From assembly GCA_028583685.1 (NCBI GenBank), contig JAMXIF010000003.1, forward strand, positions 79,264,360-79,328,359: 64,000 nt of DNA, written 5' to 3'. Positions 13,508 to 26,050 of this stretch are shown piece after piece. The stretch comes from Petaurus breviceps papuanus. Taxonomy: Eukaryota > Chordata > Mammalia > Diprotodontia > Petauridae. The notes below the pieces were generated by a model. The model worked only from the letters and a program-made list of their open reading frames with translations. It was not told the origin of the DNA and did not search any database. How positions within the stretch are numbered: the first letter of the stretch is position 1; each line of letters opens with the position of its first letter. The position numbers and the translations under genes were made by a program.

Positions 13508-13663
13508 GGGGTAGCTAGGTGGTGCAGTGAATAGAGCACCAGCCCTGGAGTCAGGAGGACCTGGGTTCAGATCCGGCCTCAGACACTTAACACACACAAA
13601 AAAACTAGTTTGTGTGACCTTGGGCAAGTCACTTAACTCCAATTACCCTCCAAAAATAAAAAA
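13508..13663 (+). mobile_element. tRNA-derived marsupial SINE with TSD
   Basis: ggggtagctaggtggtgcag ... ggttcagatccggcc ... cacttaactccaattaccctcc and an A-rich tail. The flanking gtcatctttt (13498-13507) and gtcatatttt (13664-13673) differ at one base. Confidence 0.92.
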
Positions 13664-14029
13664 GTCATATTTTAGTCAACTTATTATGTAACATTTATTA
13701 TCCAATAAATGCATTTATGGAAGCCTAATTAAGAGGAAAATACCCACTAATGAAAATATGAACTTTTCTTTTAAATTTTATGTCTGTTATTTAATCTTTT
13801 TTTTTGATCTGGGATCTTTCATGTTTAACTTGCATAACATGAATAATTAGAATTTAACAGGTACTTCATATGAATTCATGAAGTAGAATGCTACTGGAAG
13901 TATTTTGTTATACCAAACTTTGGATAGAATGGAAGGTATAAAGTATGGGTAGGATCATATTCCTTGACTGGCCATTTGGTTATAACCAGAGCATCTTGTA
14001 GGAGTTCACATAGTCAATGATTTGGATAG

Positions 14030-14135
14030 AATTTACAGTAAACTTCTCAAGGGTAGGAACTATTAACATTTTTGTCTCTGTATTCCTAGTACCTGACACA
14101 TATTTAGACATGCCATAAAATTCCAACTGATAGAA
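14030..14135 (+). mobile_element. L2 3'-end fragment
   Basis: 'cttctcaagggtaggaactattaac...ttttgtctctgtattcctagtacctgacaca' is the L2 end pattern. Confidence 0.6.
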
Positions 14136-14309
14136 TGAAATTAATTGAATTTTTGAGCAATTCCTTATGCTCCTTGTCAAATAAACACTATTTGTCTGGA
14201 TCTTAACCCATTTGTGAAACTCAGAAAATCTAAGATTTCTCCACTAAAAGAAATTACATGAAAGACTAGTCTGGACGTGTCGATCTTTGATTTATCTTTA
14301 TTTATTTAC

Positions 14310-14352
14310 ACACGCACACACGCACACACACACACACCCACACACACACACA
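14310..14352. repeat. (CA)n microsatellite
   Basis: About 43 bp of CA repeats with CG/CC interruptions. Confidence 0.93.
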
Positions 14353-15300
14353 AATATAGCACTTCAGATGTTGAGGACTGTTAAGTGGACATGAACTCTA
14401 CTCCTAGTATAACATGAAGAAGCATTAACATCATGGTTTCCTTTTGTTCTTGCTCACCTGCATTGCTTTAATCTATTTTTATTTTGAAGATGAAAGGACA
14501 AAGGGACTTTTTGCGCATTTAGAAAGGCATTCTTGGTTCACTGGATTGATAGATTTAATAACAAGAAAACCTGAGTTGAGAGGGGAAAGTAATAGAAATA
14601 AGTAGGTAAAAATGTTTTAGAAGGCAATTTAGTTTAGGCCACCGAGATATTTCTTCACTAAATGCTTTCTAGGTAACGGATATCAATATTACAGTGTAGC
14701 ATAAAATTATAATTTATTCCTTTGAAAGCTGCAATGTACTTTGCACTCATAATCTTTGAGTTTTCAATTTTTAAGCTATCATATCTTTAAGTAACTGGAA
14801 AACTATAGTAGAAACAAATAAATTATCCTCACCCCTTTTATTTTTGGAGAATCTAGTAACTTTTACTGAGAGAAACTTTTATAATGTAAGTTTAAAAACA
14901 TACTCTAAGGTTTTAGGAATTTTACTTTCTGTCATTTGTTTCATTTTCTTCATTTATACTTTATAGGTTATATGAATATAGGCATATGTAACAATTGGTC
15001 CCTTATCTGCCTGAATATCTATAAAGAAATAGGATGGGAGGTGAAGAAATTCAGGGTACACGGTGGGAGTGCTGTCAGGACAATTGTAATGGATTGGGCA
15101 CCTTTTGGAAATGTTTTGCTTGGGACACTAAACTTTAAACTTGTATCACTTATTGTGAGGAAAATCCAGCTTCAGACACTTACTAGCTGTGTAACTTTTC
15201 TGACCAGAAACTCAGGAGTTTCCCTTTCCAAACTGATTATTTTGTGAAGGCAAACTAGGCTTTCTTTTGACTCAATTTATACCAAGTCTTTAATCACTAA
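14353..15300. other. Intronic sequence, mostly unrecognised
   Basis: Only a short SINE-like remnant (about 15165-15200, 'cttcagacacttactagctgtgtaac') stands out. The open frame at 14936-15247 has no recognised homology. Confidence 0.4.
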
Positions 15301-15541
15301 ATGGATGTTGCCTCAGACAAACTGAGACCTGGGAAAGACCATACCTTAAAAAGACCAGGACCTCCCACTACATCTGGGGCCCTCACCAATTGTCTTACAT
15401 ATGTCTTGCTACTGGACTCTCAGGAGAGAGTGAGGATGTTGACTTTGCACAGCCCTGTCTCATTTAAATCCAATACACTTGAAAGTCAAGACATCATCCT
15501 CCTGATATCATCTGGTCCTCTTTGATGATGAACAATAACAA
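15301..15541 (+). mobile_element. Unnamed dispersed repeat, copy 1
   Basis: Ends in 'aagtcaagacatcatcctcctgatatcatctggtcctctttgatgatgaacaataacaa'-type sequence, which recurs at about 37900-38000. The repeated 3' end and CAA-type tail suggest a retroposon; the family name is uncertain. Confidence 0.5.
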
Positions 15542-15982
15542 TTTATTGTGAGAATCAAGTTGATGCACTAACCCATGTAAATGCATATAAATAGAGGGAA
15601 TATTATCTAAGTAATGAGTTGATTTAAAAAAATTCTACTTTTATTTATTTTCACAGTTGACAAATTAAAGTTTCTATAATGGCCATGAATTAACTATTTT
15701 TTCCCATAGGGTAGGAAAGGAGCACTCTAGCTCTGTTCCATTAGAATTTGTTACTTGTTTGTGGTCCTAGTCTCAACTGAATTCTGTCAACAAAATATCA
15801 ATTTTGCTATATTCTGTTAAAGAGTGCCTTATTCTGACTACTCTGATCATCCTTATGAGAGAATGATTTTAATCCATTATTAATATTAGTGATCAGAACT
15901 TCATCTGTGAATTTGCTAGCATAGAAAATTCCCTATGTCAATGCACTTTCTCTATAACTTAAAAGAGTTGCCCTGGCGCAGT

Positions 15983-16182
15983 AGTGTTAAAGTCAAATAC
16001 AAATGGTATTCACTAAACCATGCATAAAGGTCCCTGTGGACCAAATAATGTATTAAAATTACCTATGTTTCTTGTATTTTTAAATTTGATTTATTATATA
16101 CTTCCCAGCTACATTTTAATCTAGTTCAGGCTATACTCATAAGTGTTGTGGGCCACATATAGCCCGTAGGATATATGTTTGT
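15983..16182. mobile_element. hAT-like element with 'gtgtcaaa' ends, copy 2
   Basis: Left end agtgttaaagtcaaatac; core 'taaaggtccctgtggacc' and 'attttaatctagttcaggc'; right end atatatgtttgtt. Aligns by eye with copies at 9466 and 35174. Confidence 0.65.
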
Positions 16183-16204
16183 TCCCTCTTCCTTAGAACA
16201 CTAG

Positions 16205-16450
16205 ACAGGTCATGGGATTTGCCTAGTGTAACATCCACTATCTGTCAAAAATAGAATTTGAACCCAGATCTTTGTTACTCTTAAGATCCATTTTCAGTCC
16301 AATGTGACATGCAGCCTTCTGTGGCATGGTGATGCTGTATTGGGAGTTAATAAACCTTGATTTTAATACTTAGTTATCTCTTAAATAGCTGTATGACTTT
16401 AGACCTCAGTTTTTTCATGTGTAATATGAAAGAATTGGATTAGACAAGCA
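16205..16450. mobile_element. Two adjacent SINE fragments in opposite orientation
   Basis: A reversed fragment at 16205-16312 (gggatttgcctagtg..., gaacccagatctttg) is followed by a forward one at 16318-16450 (gctgtatgactttagacctcagttttttcatg). Both are diverged. Confidence 0.5.
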
Positions 16451-16920
16451 GTTTTCAACATGTGAGCCATGCGCCTTTTGATGTCTTGATATAATTGCAA
16501 GGAGTTAATGAATCCATATGTACACCAAGGATCTTAATTTTGATCTTGATTTCATTCCAAAACAATGTATAACTTATCTTGGTATAATAAGCAAATTTAG
16601 AATTTATAGAATGAATAGCTTTACAAATACATATTATTTTAACCATATGTATGCTGTTGTAATTAATAAAATACTAATTCATTTTAAATTGTTATTAAAT
16701 TCATAGTAACTTTTGGTCTTATATTTTCTCAACTACTACTATAGGGGTCTAATAAGTTTTTTCAGGTTAAAAGGGTTTTTTTTTTTCAAAAAGTTTGGAA
16801 ACAGACCAGTTGATACAGCAGATGCTATATAAATGAATGGTTATTATTCCTTAAAGCTCGAAAGTTCTATAAGTATATGATTCTAATGTAATTTTAATTA
16901 ATTGTGTTTTCTCCAAATAG

Positions 16921-16962
16921 AGGTGAAGAGTAGAATACTTCTGGCTCTTCTTGAGTATACAG
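16921..16962 (+). CDS. PREX2: PREX2 micro-sized internal exon F (42 nt)
   Basis: The acceptor is tctccaaatag|AG and the donor is TATACAG|gtaatt. It encodes EVKSRILLALLEYT together with the flanking exon bases (phase 1 in and out). It is too short to stand out as an open frame and is recognised only because it bridges FVE of exon E and DSELQLRRD of exon G. It sits alone between 4.2-kb and 7.5-kb introns. Skipping it would remove 14 residues in frame. Confidence 0.9.
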
Positions 16963-17209
16963 GTAATTTTAATTTATGGCATGTTCTTTGTTTTCGGTAG
17001 ATATAGCATGGCCACAAAGTAAATGACACTGCTGTGTGAAGTTCACAGATTCAGTTAACAATATAGTCTCTATACTTGCCGTTAGTGTAGAAACTAAAAC
17101 AGAAATCACATACTAATTTTTTCTATCTGGTAAAAAAAGTTCACAGACCAGGACATATACCTGTAGTTGCACATAAGTATATGAAAGATCTGTGATTTTA
17201 TGATTGTGA

Positions 17210-17388
17210 GGACTCAAATCTACCCACAGATAAAACATTCTATCCATAATTTACAGATTTGGAGAGTTGCTTGAGATTCAGAAAGGTTAAATCATAGTTA
17301 ATTAACTAGTAAATATAAATGAAAGGATTAGAGACCAGGTCTTTATGCCTAAATCTTGTACTCTTATCTGTTACACTATGGTGCACCC
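17210..17388 (-). mobile_element. CORE/MIR-like SINE, reverse orientation
   Basis: 'ccataatttacagatttggagag', 'aaggttaaatcatagttaattaactagtaa' and 'agagaccaggtctttatgcc' in reverse SINE order. Confidence 0.65.
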
Positions 17389-18180
17389 CACCCCATATAA
17401 AAGATCCTAAATTTATACTTTAACACAACTTAAAATAACAACATAAAATGATTAGTTTATGTTACCATCAGGTTGAGTGAACCAAGTTCCTTTTCCCCAT
17501 AATAAAAAAAAATCTCCAGAAGCTCAGGAAGTAATGAGAAATGAACAAATATTATTTGCAGATGTCATTAAGAGAAGATTAAGTATTTAGTCACGCTATA
17601 AATAAGAAATGATGTAGACAGTGAGAAGCTATGGAATTATGAACCACCTTTTTTCTGAATATAAATAATACTCTAACCTCAAGAGTATGACAAGTCAAAT
17701 AATTACCACTAAAATAGAATTAAAAATAAAGTGTTAGTCTATTACATATAATTTCTTGTCCATTAATTTCTGAATGACCACATACACAGCAGTTATTCCA
17801 TGATTCTGACATGCTCACATACTGTTTTTTATTGTTGTTTCTGTCAGCCATTGATCTCACATCTACATTTCCTGTTATGTCATACACAAAATAAATGTAA
17901 GAATAATTCAGTTTAGTGGATGTATATATAGAAATCATCACATCCATAGTTTTCTCTTATAAGACATTATTCAATTGACATGGCTTGGATCTTGTGAACT
18001 ATATTCAGATTTGGGTTGCAGTCTGCATTTTTTTCTCTGACATGCCCTTCTCCCATCTCCATCCAGCAATGCCCCTATTTCTATTTTAGACAAATGTTAT
18101 TATCTTTATTTCTTGGAGAAACATATTTGACATCTCACTAATGATTCAATTTAATTTAACCCAGTAAAAACAGTTTCTAT

Positions 18181-18428
18181 GGGCAGAGTATAATGGAAAA
18201 ACTAACATGCTGGGAATCAAAAGATCAGAGTTTTAGTGTAAGCTGTACCACTCATGTGGTAGCCATGTGATCTTTGGGCTTTTGTATCCCTTAAAATATT
18301 TACTATAAAATAGTTACCCTTAGTAAATGCTTGTCAACGACTTCTTCCTGGGTTTGAGTTTCCTCATTTGTAGTATGAGGAGATTGGCCTAAAGAATCTC
18401 TGATGTCCTTCCATCACTGTCATTCTGT
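18181..18428 (+). mobile_element. SINE, forward, degraded
   Basis: gggcagagtataatggaaaaac head, 'gtggtagccatgtgatctttgg' and 'gagtttcctcatttgtagtatgagg'. An insertion lies between the middle parts. Confidence 0.65.
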
Positions 18429-18429
18429 G

Positions 18430-18545
18430 ATACTACTATGTATAAAACGTTCGAGGCTCTAGGAAGATACAAAGATAAAGAAATATCCAGTCACCAAAGA
18501 GCCTCTCATTGAGTAAGGAAAATTAGGTATGTACATAAATGCCTA
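18430..18545 (-). mobile_element. L2 3' fragment, reverse orientation
   Basis: 'ggctctaggaagatacaaagataaag...agagcctctcattgag' matches the reversed L2 3' end ('...tacaaagacaaa...tccctgccctcaaggagct'). Confidence 0.5.
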
Positions 18546-18678
18546 GACTTCAAAGAGACCATCTTGAGAAAAGTATAAAGTACCATGATAATGCTTATGG
18601 TGGAAAAATTGTTCTGGAAACAGAGTAATTCAGTTTGGGTAGAGTCCTCAGTGCATGAAGGAGAACAGGCAATAAAAA

Positions 18679-18736
18679 GCTCACACACACACATACACAC
18701 ACACAACACACAAACCTGAAGACACGCACACACAGA
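18679..18736. repeat. (CA)n microsatellite, interrupted
   Basis: Two CA runs split by aacctgaagacacg, which is itself partly repeated (acctgaag at about 18714 and 18739). Confidence 0.85.
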
Positions 18737-18745
18737 AACCTGAAG

Positions 18746-18990
18746 GAGATTGTTGTTTTTCAGTCATATCTGACTCTTTGTGACCCCAGTTGGGGTTTTC
18801 TTGGCAAAAATACTGGAATGGTTTGCCATTTCCTTCTCCAGCTCATTTGATAGATGAGGAAGCTTAGGCAAACTGGGTTAAGTAACTTGCCCAGAGTCAT
18901 ACAGCTAATAAGTGTCTAAAGCTGAATTTGAATTCAGGAAGATGAATTTTCCTGATTTCAGGTACTCTATCCACCACCTAGCTACCCCAA
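18746..18990 (-). mobile_element. SINE with RTE/BovB-like tail, reverse orientation
   Basis: Left end 'gttgtttttcagtcatatctgactctttgtgacccc' is the reversed RTE-type tail, followed by the reversed CORE ('agatgaggaagcttaggc'). The tRNA-like head at the right is 'ctctatccaccacctagctacccc'. Confidence 0.92.
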
Positions 18991-19574
18991 GAAGTACATT
19001 AGTGGCAAATTATGGAAGGGTAGGCTGAAGGATTCAAGCCATTAAATGTTTAGAATGGATGAATTGCATGATTCAATCCAAACATGAGGAACGCTAATAT
19101 GTTGGTAGTAGTATGGATTGGAGGAAGGAGAGGAAAACTGCTTAGAAAGCTACTGAGAGAAGCACAAGGTATTGAGAAAAGTACATGAATTTAATTTGGT
19201 TGTAGAGAGAAGGAAAGGAAGAGTTCCACGGGGGAAAAATCACAGAAATAGAAGGGACAGGAATTGGAAACTTATTGGATGGGTGAGATGTGAAGCTAAA
19301 AAAAAAAGAATCAAAGATGACACTGAGGTTTCAAGAATGAATTACTTCAAGTATAGTTGTCTCATTCCTAGATAGAAAGAAAGTAGAGGGAAAATAAGGA
19401 TTTGGGGGAAAACTTGTTAATTTCTGTAGAGTTTATACAGAAGTAGAATGTCTAGTGATATTCAGCAAACAATTTGAAACTTGGGTCTGTTGGTCGAGGA
19501 TCTATGAATTGATTTGGGACTCATTAGAATAGTGGTGGCTAATTAAAGCTTTGGGAATCAATGATCTTGTTAGG

Positions 19575-19738
19575 GTACAGTTGAGAGAGAGAAAGAGACA
19601 GAGAAAGGCAGATTGACAAAAGAGAGACACAGAAGAGAAGAGAGAGGGGGAAGAAAAGAGAAGAGAGAGAGAAGAGATACTGAGAGGGGGGAGGGAAAAA
19701 GAGAGGAGAGGAGAGAAGAGGAAAGGAACAACTCTGAT
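19575..19738 (+). repeat. GA-rich purine tract
   Basis: gagagagaaagagacag... through gaggggggagggaaaaagagagg; about 160 bp of purines inside the L2 relic. Confidence 0.9.
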
Positions 19739-19754
19739 ACTAGGGAAGAACCAC

Positions 19755-20005
19755 TGGGGGAGTAGTAAGTGGAGTTTTGAACTTGGAGTCAGGAAGACTT
19801 GAGTTCAAATCCTGCCTTAGAGACTCAATAGCTGTGTAACCACTGAGCAAGTCACATTACTTCTGTCTGTCTTAGTTCAATGGGGTTATTGTAGCACCTG
19901 CATCCCAGGGCTTTTGGGGATTAAATAAGAAAACACATATTAAACCCTTTGGAAACCTTAAAGCACTATTTAAAAGCTAACTATTATCATCATTATTACC
20001 TTCTA
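19755..20005 (+). mobile_element. SINE with MIR-like 3' part
   Basis: 'aacttggagtcaggaagacttgagttcaaatcctgcc', 'agctgtgtaaccactgagcaagtcac', 'gggcttttggggattaaataagaaaacacat' and 'aaagcactatttaaaagctaactattatcat'. Confidence 0.85.
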
Positions 20006-20265
20006 TAATTATCTCTATTAAAGAGTTGAAAAGAGAAAGAGGAATTAGAGAAGGAGGCAGTCAAGATGATAGGAGTAGAACTAGGAGATGCCCATGTTAA
20101 AAAAAAAAGTCAAATTAGACAGTTACTAGAAAGAAGGAACTGGTCTTAACTGTCAAATACTTCAGAAAAATCAGTGAGCTTGACAGCTAAGAAAGCATTA
20201 GAGTTGGTAATAAAGAGATAATTTTTCAATGTGTATGTTCAGGGAAGAATGTGAAAATTGTATTT

Positions 20266-20325
20266 TTTTTTAAACCAATTGGGGTTAAGTAACTTGCTTA
20301 AGGTTACACAGCCAGTTGAAAATCG
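20266..20325 (-). mobile_element. 3' SINE fragment, reverse orientation
   Basis: Poly-T, aaaccaattggggttaagtaacttgcttaaggttacacagccag. Only the 3' third is present (5' truncated). Confidence 0.85.
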
Positions 20326-20348
20326 TATTCTTAAGAAAGAAGGCTCTC

Positions 20349-20500
20349 GGGGCAGCTAGGTGGCGCAGTGAATAGAGCACCGACCCTGGAGTCAGGAGGA
20401 CCTGAGTTCAAATCCAGCCTCAGACACTTGACACCCTTACTAGCTGTGTGACTTTGGGCAAGTCTCAACCCCAATTGCCCTCCAAAAAGCAAAAACAAAA
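20349..20500 (+). mobile_element. tRNA-derived marsupial SINE, well preserved
   Basis: ggggcagctaggtggcgcag ... gagttcaaatccagcctcag ... aaccccaattgccctccaaaaagc. A short near-duplication, aaggctctc / aaagctctc, flanks it. Confidence 0.93.
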
Positions 20501-21564
20501 AGCTCTCTACCGTAAACTCAAGAATACAATAGGGTTATATGGAAAGCTTTCATTTCATCTAAGCATGTGTGATGTTTTTAATGCTTGGAGTCTAGGTAGA
20601 CATCTCTAACTTCATTGTTTAAACTACAATCAGCTTGTATTTGGTAAATCAAATTCCTTAAATCAAAATTTGGAGTTGGGGCAAAGAAGAGTTTGGCTGG
20701 AAACATTTGAAGGGAATAGGTTTGTGAACATACTTTGGGAACTTCAGATTGAGAGCATTTCCATAATTTAGTAAAGTCTTGATCTTGTGTTATTTTCAGT
20801 ATTATTCTAGTTCCTTAAAATAGATAGAAATATAAGATTTGGATTGAGTGGGGTAAAGTGGAAGAAAAGGAAGATATTGGTGAGGTAGACTTCCTGGTGG
20901 TGATTGTAAGTTGGAATCTTCAAAGATTTTACTTCTATAAGTACTATTCAGAAAAGTCACTGTGCTTGTGTATTGTGTAGGGGACAATAAACTTTCAGTT
21001 TTTCTCTATTTTCATTAATTTTGAAGGAAAAAAAATGTCTCTGTCACCCTTACAAAATAGAAGGTTAATGACAGAAACTAGATTGAAAGTAATTGAGGAG
21101 TTAGTTGGTAGGAAAAAAAAATCACATCAGGGCTTGATGACTCATTCAAGAATTTGTCAGTAGAAGGTCAAAAAGAGATGAGGGGAACCTCAAAAAAGGG
21201 GAAAAAAGAGATGAAGTGAGGTTGTTATATGGTATGGATACATAAACACATATGTAGAAAGAAAAGAGTCATTGGCAGTGAGAAATTAACAATCCTTGAG
21301 AGAGGGGGATTGATCCTGGAGAATGTAAAAGGGGTTGGGATTTAGAGCACAAGTAGATGGGATAGTCTTGGTGATATGTAAGGATAGCTTTTTCTCGGAG
21401 GGAGGGGTGGAGGAGATGATACTTAAAGATTAATGAAAGTTTTGAAATTTAAAAGGGGAAATTTCGGTCTCCATAAGGTAGAACCATTTGCTAAATGTAT
21501 GGGGGAGTGACTGTTGGAAAATACAGGAGGGTAGTGGTAGAAAAGAAGAGAGGAGTATTTTCCA

Positions 21565-23980
21565 TATCATCACAATTATTAAAACATCAATAGTAGTAAA
21601 TAAAATGCTGTTTTTTAATCAGTAAAATTCTACATAATAAGTAGCTTCATAGAAGATGTAAATGCTGAAATGAAGCTGAAATATTCAATAAGCACAAAAG
21701 CCATTTATTTTGAGTGTACATGAAAAATTTGCCATCTGCAGAAACAATAAACAAATTGTCACATAAAATAAGTTTGTTTTTTTTTCTAAAACTTTATTGG
21801 AAACAGAAAACAGATGCCATAATTCTTGCTCTATTTTTAATTGTGAAGCATGGCTCTGGTAAATGATAACTGTAAATTGCAAATGGCTGTATAATTGATC
21901 AGGAAGATCTTGGAATTTATAATCGAACACAGAAGACCTGGTTTCTGTTCTTCATTCTGTCTCTGGTTCATCTGGAGATATTAGGCAAATTTCCCCTTCA
22001 TGATTGTTTTTCATCAAGAGGAAATTAGAGTAATAATTCTTACCTGTGTTTTGTACATAAATGAGATGGTAATTTCTGCTACATTTCTTTGAAATGAAGT
22101 AAATGCTATGTATTGATTTGTACAAGGAAGGATTTCTGGTTTGTGGTTGGCAAGGACATTCTCCTGAATGTGTAGTGCTTTTAATTAGTAGTCTACTGTA
22201 GTTCAGTATTTATGATGTAATAATTCATCCATTTAAATGTTCAAGGACCCATAGGAACCTTTAAGCCTTCATAGTCAGAGAGGTTACACCTATTTAAAAG
22301 AGGAACATTGCCATGAAACTATCTGTTCATTGAAATTTATTAAGGATGTATTATATTCAAGGAAATGGAGACATTGTTTAAATAACCACTCAGGTCATAT
22401 TACTCTGGGTAAAAGAGTCAGTTATAAGCATAATTAGGAATTAGATAGATTCTTCCAAGTGTTAATTATGGCACCTGGAAGATTGATAACCAGTTTTGAA
22501 TAGAACTTTTAATTTGGCTAATAGTTAAGATAGGAAATAGTAGCAAAAACTAAAGGGATGAAGACTTCACCTTTATTAAAAAGAAGAGAGAAAATCATTT
22601 TCTTTTTATTAGCAATTCAGAGATAGACTCTTTCAAGCAATGGCAAAGTTACCAACCATTTTGACTTGATGTTTACTCATGTTCAGAAAAGAACAAGGCT
22701 TCTCTTACCATGAACCTCGTGCTTCTCCTATCTATATTATCGTATCTTTCCTTTCTATTGGGTGTATAACTAGGAAATTAAATTAAGAAAACAAGGATTA
22801 AATCACTTAAACTAGTAGGTAGAAATACTCTGTCAGTAACTTGCTCAAACTTTAAACTCACCTGGATAACATTAGATACCGTTGCTTCAGAGCTGTGGCC
22901 AAAGAGAAGGAATGTTTGCAGATGCAGCCCAGGCATTTTTCTACCTGATAGCTGTTGAGATCCATTTGGTTAGAACTCAAGAATTTTTTTAAAGTTGATA
23001 ATTAACCAGATTAATGGAAAAAATTTTACTTATTTATTTGATAACTGTATCCTTAATATCTTAGATAAAAAATGTAAGACTTCTGAACTTTTCTGTTAAG
23101 CAAATTAAATACTGGGCTTTGGAGGAAAAATAAATCGGAGGGATGGTATAATGCATTCTCATCCCAGTACTTAGTAAATATTTTCATCAATAAAACAGAA
23201 AGCTATGAATGAGAGTCACATATATTTTCATGATATATGCCAACTCTCTGTACCTTCTTCCCAAAAGATTCTATGAGCCCTGACATAAAACAAACAAAAC
23301 AAAACAAACAAACTTGGTGAGCAAATGTTTGTTATTTAGTCCAGGAGCAAACAGGCTTTTTTTTCATTATTCAGAATTTGTAATATTTTTTTCCTCTGTA
23401 CCTGAGGAAATGGAGTAGTTCCCTTCTGTGATCAAGAGCTCAAATGTCCTAGGTCATCTTTTCCCTGGAATAACATGGAAATGTAGAGTGAATTTGTTAC
23501 CGATCAACTCTTTACTTGGATAGGTGAGTTGTTCCAGACAAAGGCATCCACGACCTTATTTTCTAAACTTATTGTAATGGAAGATTTTAGTTATTGAAAA
23601 CAGATCTCTATTGAGGCAAATACATTCTTGCTATATCAAAGAAGAGGAAAACTCAATGCTGGAAAAGTATGACTTGACTTCAATGTGAAAACCTATATGT
23701 ACTGAATGTAGTCCAATAAATTCAATAGTATAAAAGATTATAAGTGAAAATGGGGACTATTAGATCCCTCAGATATTTCCCCCATTTAAATTATGTATTA
23801 ATATCTTACATCACTATGAAATAATCCTCCTAAATTAGCACCTATGGCACTGTTTTACATTTCCAATCCCAAATGGCGTTGTATTTTACATTGCTGTGGT
23901 TAAATACATGCTCTCAAAAGTAAATTCTAGAGTACTGAACAAGGGGAAAAAACAGTCCTGTGGAAGATTAACATTTGATG
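21565..23980. other. Intronic sequence, mostly unrecognised
   Basis: A weak SINE-like stretch near 21900-22070 and an (AAAC)n-like run at 23286-23312 are all that stands out. No exon-like segment with P-Rex similarity was seen. Confidence 0.4.
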
Positions 23981-23984
23981 GAAT

Positions 23985-24140
23985 GTTAGAACTGGAAGGG
24001 ATCTTGCTGATCATTTAATCTCATCCTCTAATTTTTAAATGATGAAATTGAGTCCCAGAAGGTCAAAGACACTATCCCAAGGCCAGACAACAAACTAGAA
24101 TTTTGGAAATAGAATTCTTGTTTTCTGTGAACTACCATTT
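23985..24140 (-). mobile_element. MIR-like SINE fragment, reverse orientation
   Basis: 'gaactggaagggatcttgctgatcatttaatctcatcctc', 'gatgaaattgagtccca' and 'acaacaaactagaattttgg' in reverse SINE order. It ends about 300 bp before exon G. Confidence 0.6.
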
Positions 24141-24401
24141 ATGAAATAAATCTTGGTCTGTCTTTAAAAGTGATTTAACAGTAACAACATAGTTATAACA
24201 TTCAAATATTGTTTACTCATTTCTTAAAATTGAGTTTAAGTTCCATTGTTTTATAACACAACATTGCTGAAGGCAGTATTTCAAAAGAGAGGTATTGCAA
24301 TGAACATTCTTTCTTTATCTTAACGTCAAGACTATCTCATTCATTGAAAAGGAAAACTAATGGCAAATTGTGAATATGCGTGCTTAATTAGGTCAAATTA
24401 G

Positions 24402-24683
<282 letters not shown>

Positions 24684-24837
24684 TGATGCCCTCTTTCTTT
24701 CCCTATAAATTTTGGTGGATTATAATATGTGTTATTTATGTTATTAGGTATATTTATGCATTCTTCATTATTTTATTCCTTTAGTATATTAGCTTCTGAT
24801 AAACTGATTTTAATCAATTCTGTTCTTCAGGATCACA

Positions 24838-24960
24838 TTAAACACCTAGTATGTGCAGAGCATAATACTTGACTTTGGGGAAGATAAACTTTGTATTAGA
24901 CACATTCAATGCATTACCTCATGGAATTTAAAAGCCTAGTAGAATATGAAATATACACAA
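24838..24960 (-). mobile_element. L2 3' fragment, reverse orientation
   Basis: 'aacacctagtatgtgcagagcataatacttgactttgggg' is the reversed L2/CORE 3' end. Confidence 0.55.
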
Positions 24961-25034
24961 ATGGTTTATTTAAAATGATTTTTGATTGAGCAGGTAATCA
25001 CGGATTTGTAAAACTTTATCATTGGATGAAATCT

Positions 25035-25275
25035 TCACTGCATCTATTAATATTTCCACATTTTACAAATCATTCATTTAACTTCTCCAGTTCTCATTTT
25101 CCTAATCTATATATTGAGGTGATTATATTAGAGGATTCATCTCGAGTTGTCCAGCTCTAAAATTTTATCATTCTAAGTAACATGAGTGCTGAGAGGTCAA
25201 ATGATTTTTCAAAGGTCACACTACTTTTTAGTGAAAGACTCAGAAATATATCCCAGATCTGTTGGCTATTATTTA
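25035..25275. mobile_element. Two small SINE fragments, opposite orientation
   Basis: 25035-25175 forward ('ttctccagttctcattttcctaatctatatattgaggtg'); 25185-25275 reversed ('gaggtcaaatgatttttcaaaggtcacac'). Confidence 0.5.
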
Positions 25276-25440
25276 TTCCTATACTGCACTTCCCTGAAAA
25301 AAGTCTGTTTTGTTAGTTTATTTAAGTGTTTAATTCACAGATTCTTTCCTGACTCTTTGTATAGATTTTGTGACCATAAGAGCTTAAGACCTTCCATTTA
25401 CTAACTGATACACACATACATACATGCATGCATGTATACA

Positions 25441-25442
25441 TA

Positions 25443-25483
<41 letters not shown>

Positions 25484-25484
25484 C
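25441..25484. repeat. (TG)n(TA)n microsatellite
   Basis: A TG run followed directly by a TA run, about 44 bp. Confidence 0.93.
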
Positions 25485-26000
25485 AGCAATGGCTAGAAAA
25501 AAAATCATCAGAGAAGAAAAGCTGATTCTGCTATTATTTCTTACTTACCAGAAACAGAAGAGACAGCCTGAAATAAAATCAAAGCCCTCACTGAGATTGG
25601 TATTTTGGGCCTGTTTGATAGACAAGCTATGACAATGTTCATGTCAGTACAGTTTGACAATCTGTTTAGAATTTGCTGTTGATTAATTCTGTAGTTCTCC
25701 TTTGTCCTTTTAAAACTCTGAATGTTACCATCACAACAGTGGAATATCCTTTGTTTATGCATTCTTCTTTTTCAATGGATATGAAACAAATATGATGAAA
25801 TATTTAGGAAATATTTCGAGAACGAATTCTAAATCTTACCACAGACATTTTCCCTGGTTTTGGTAGATGCAATAACTGAAAAAAAATTAATTAAACTTAT
25901 TCAATTTGATTTATCACCTTTCATAAAGTATTTTTTCTCCCTTGGCACCTAGAGATTTTTGCTTTATAAATCAACTTTGCATTTCAAGTCATTCTTTGAA

Positions 26001-26004
<4 letters not shown>

Positions 26005-26050
<46 letters not shown>

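Larger units (their letters stand above)
18991..21560 (-). mobile_element. Long, broken L2 (CR1-clade) LINE on the minus strand
   Basis: Recognised in pieces. 19250-19340 ('gatgggtgagatgtgaagct...atcaaagatgacactgaggttt') and 19490-19575 ('gggactcattagaatagtggtggct') are the antisense of the L2 RT end. Pieces of the same consensus further towards its 5' side stand at 20030-20240 ('aggaattagagaaggaggcagtcaagatgataggagtag') and 21330-21560. Frames are decayed. It is interrupted by a GA-rich tract and at least three SINEs (19755, 20266, 20349). Confidence 0.7.
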
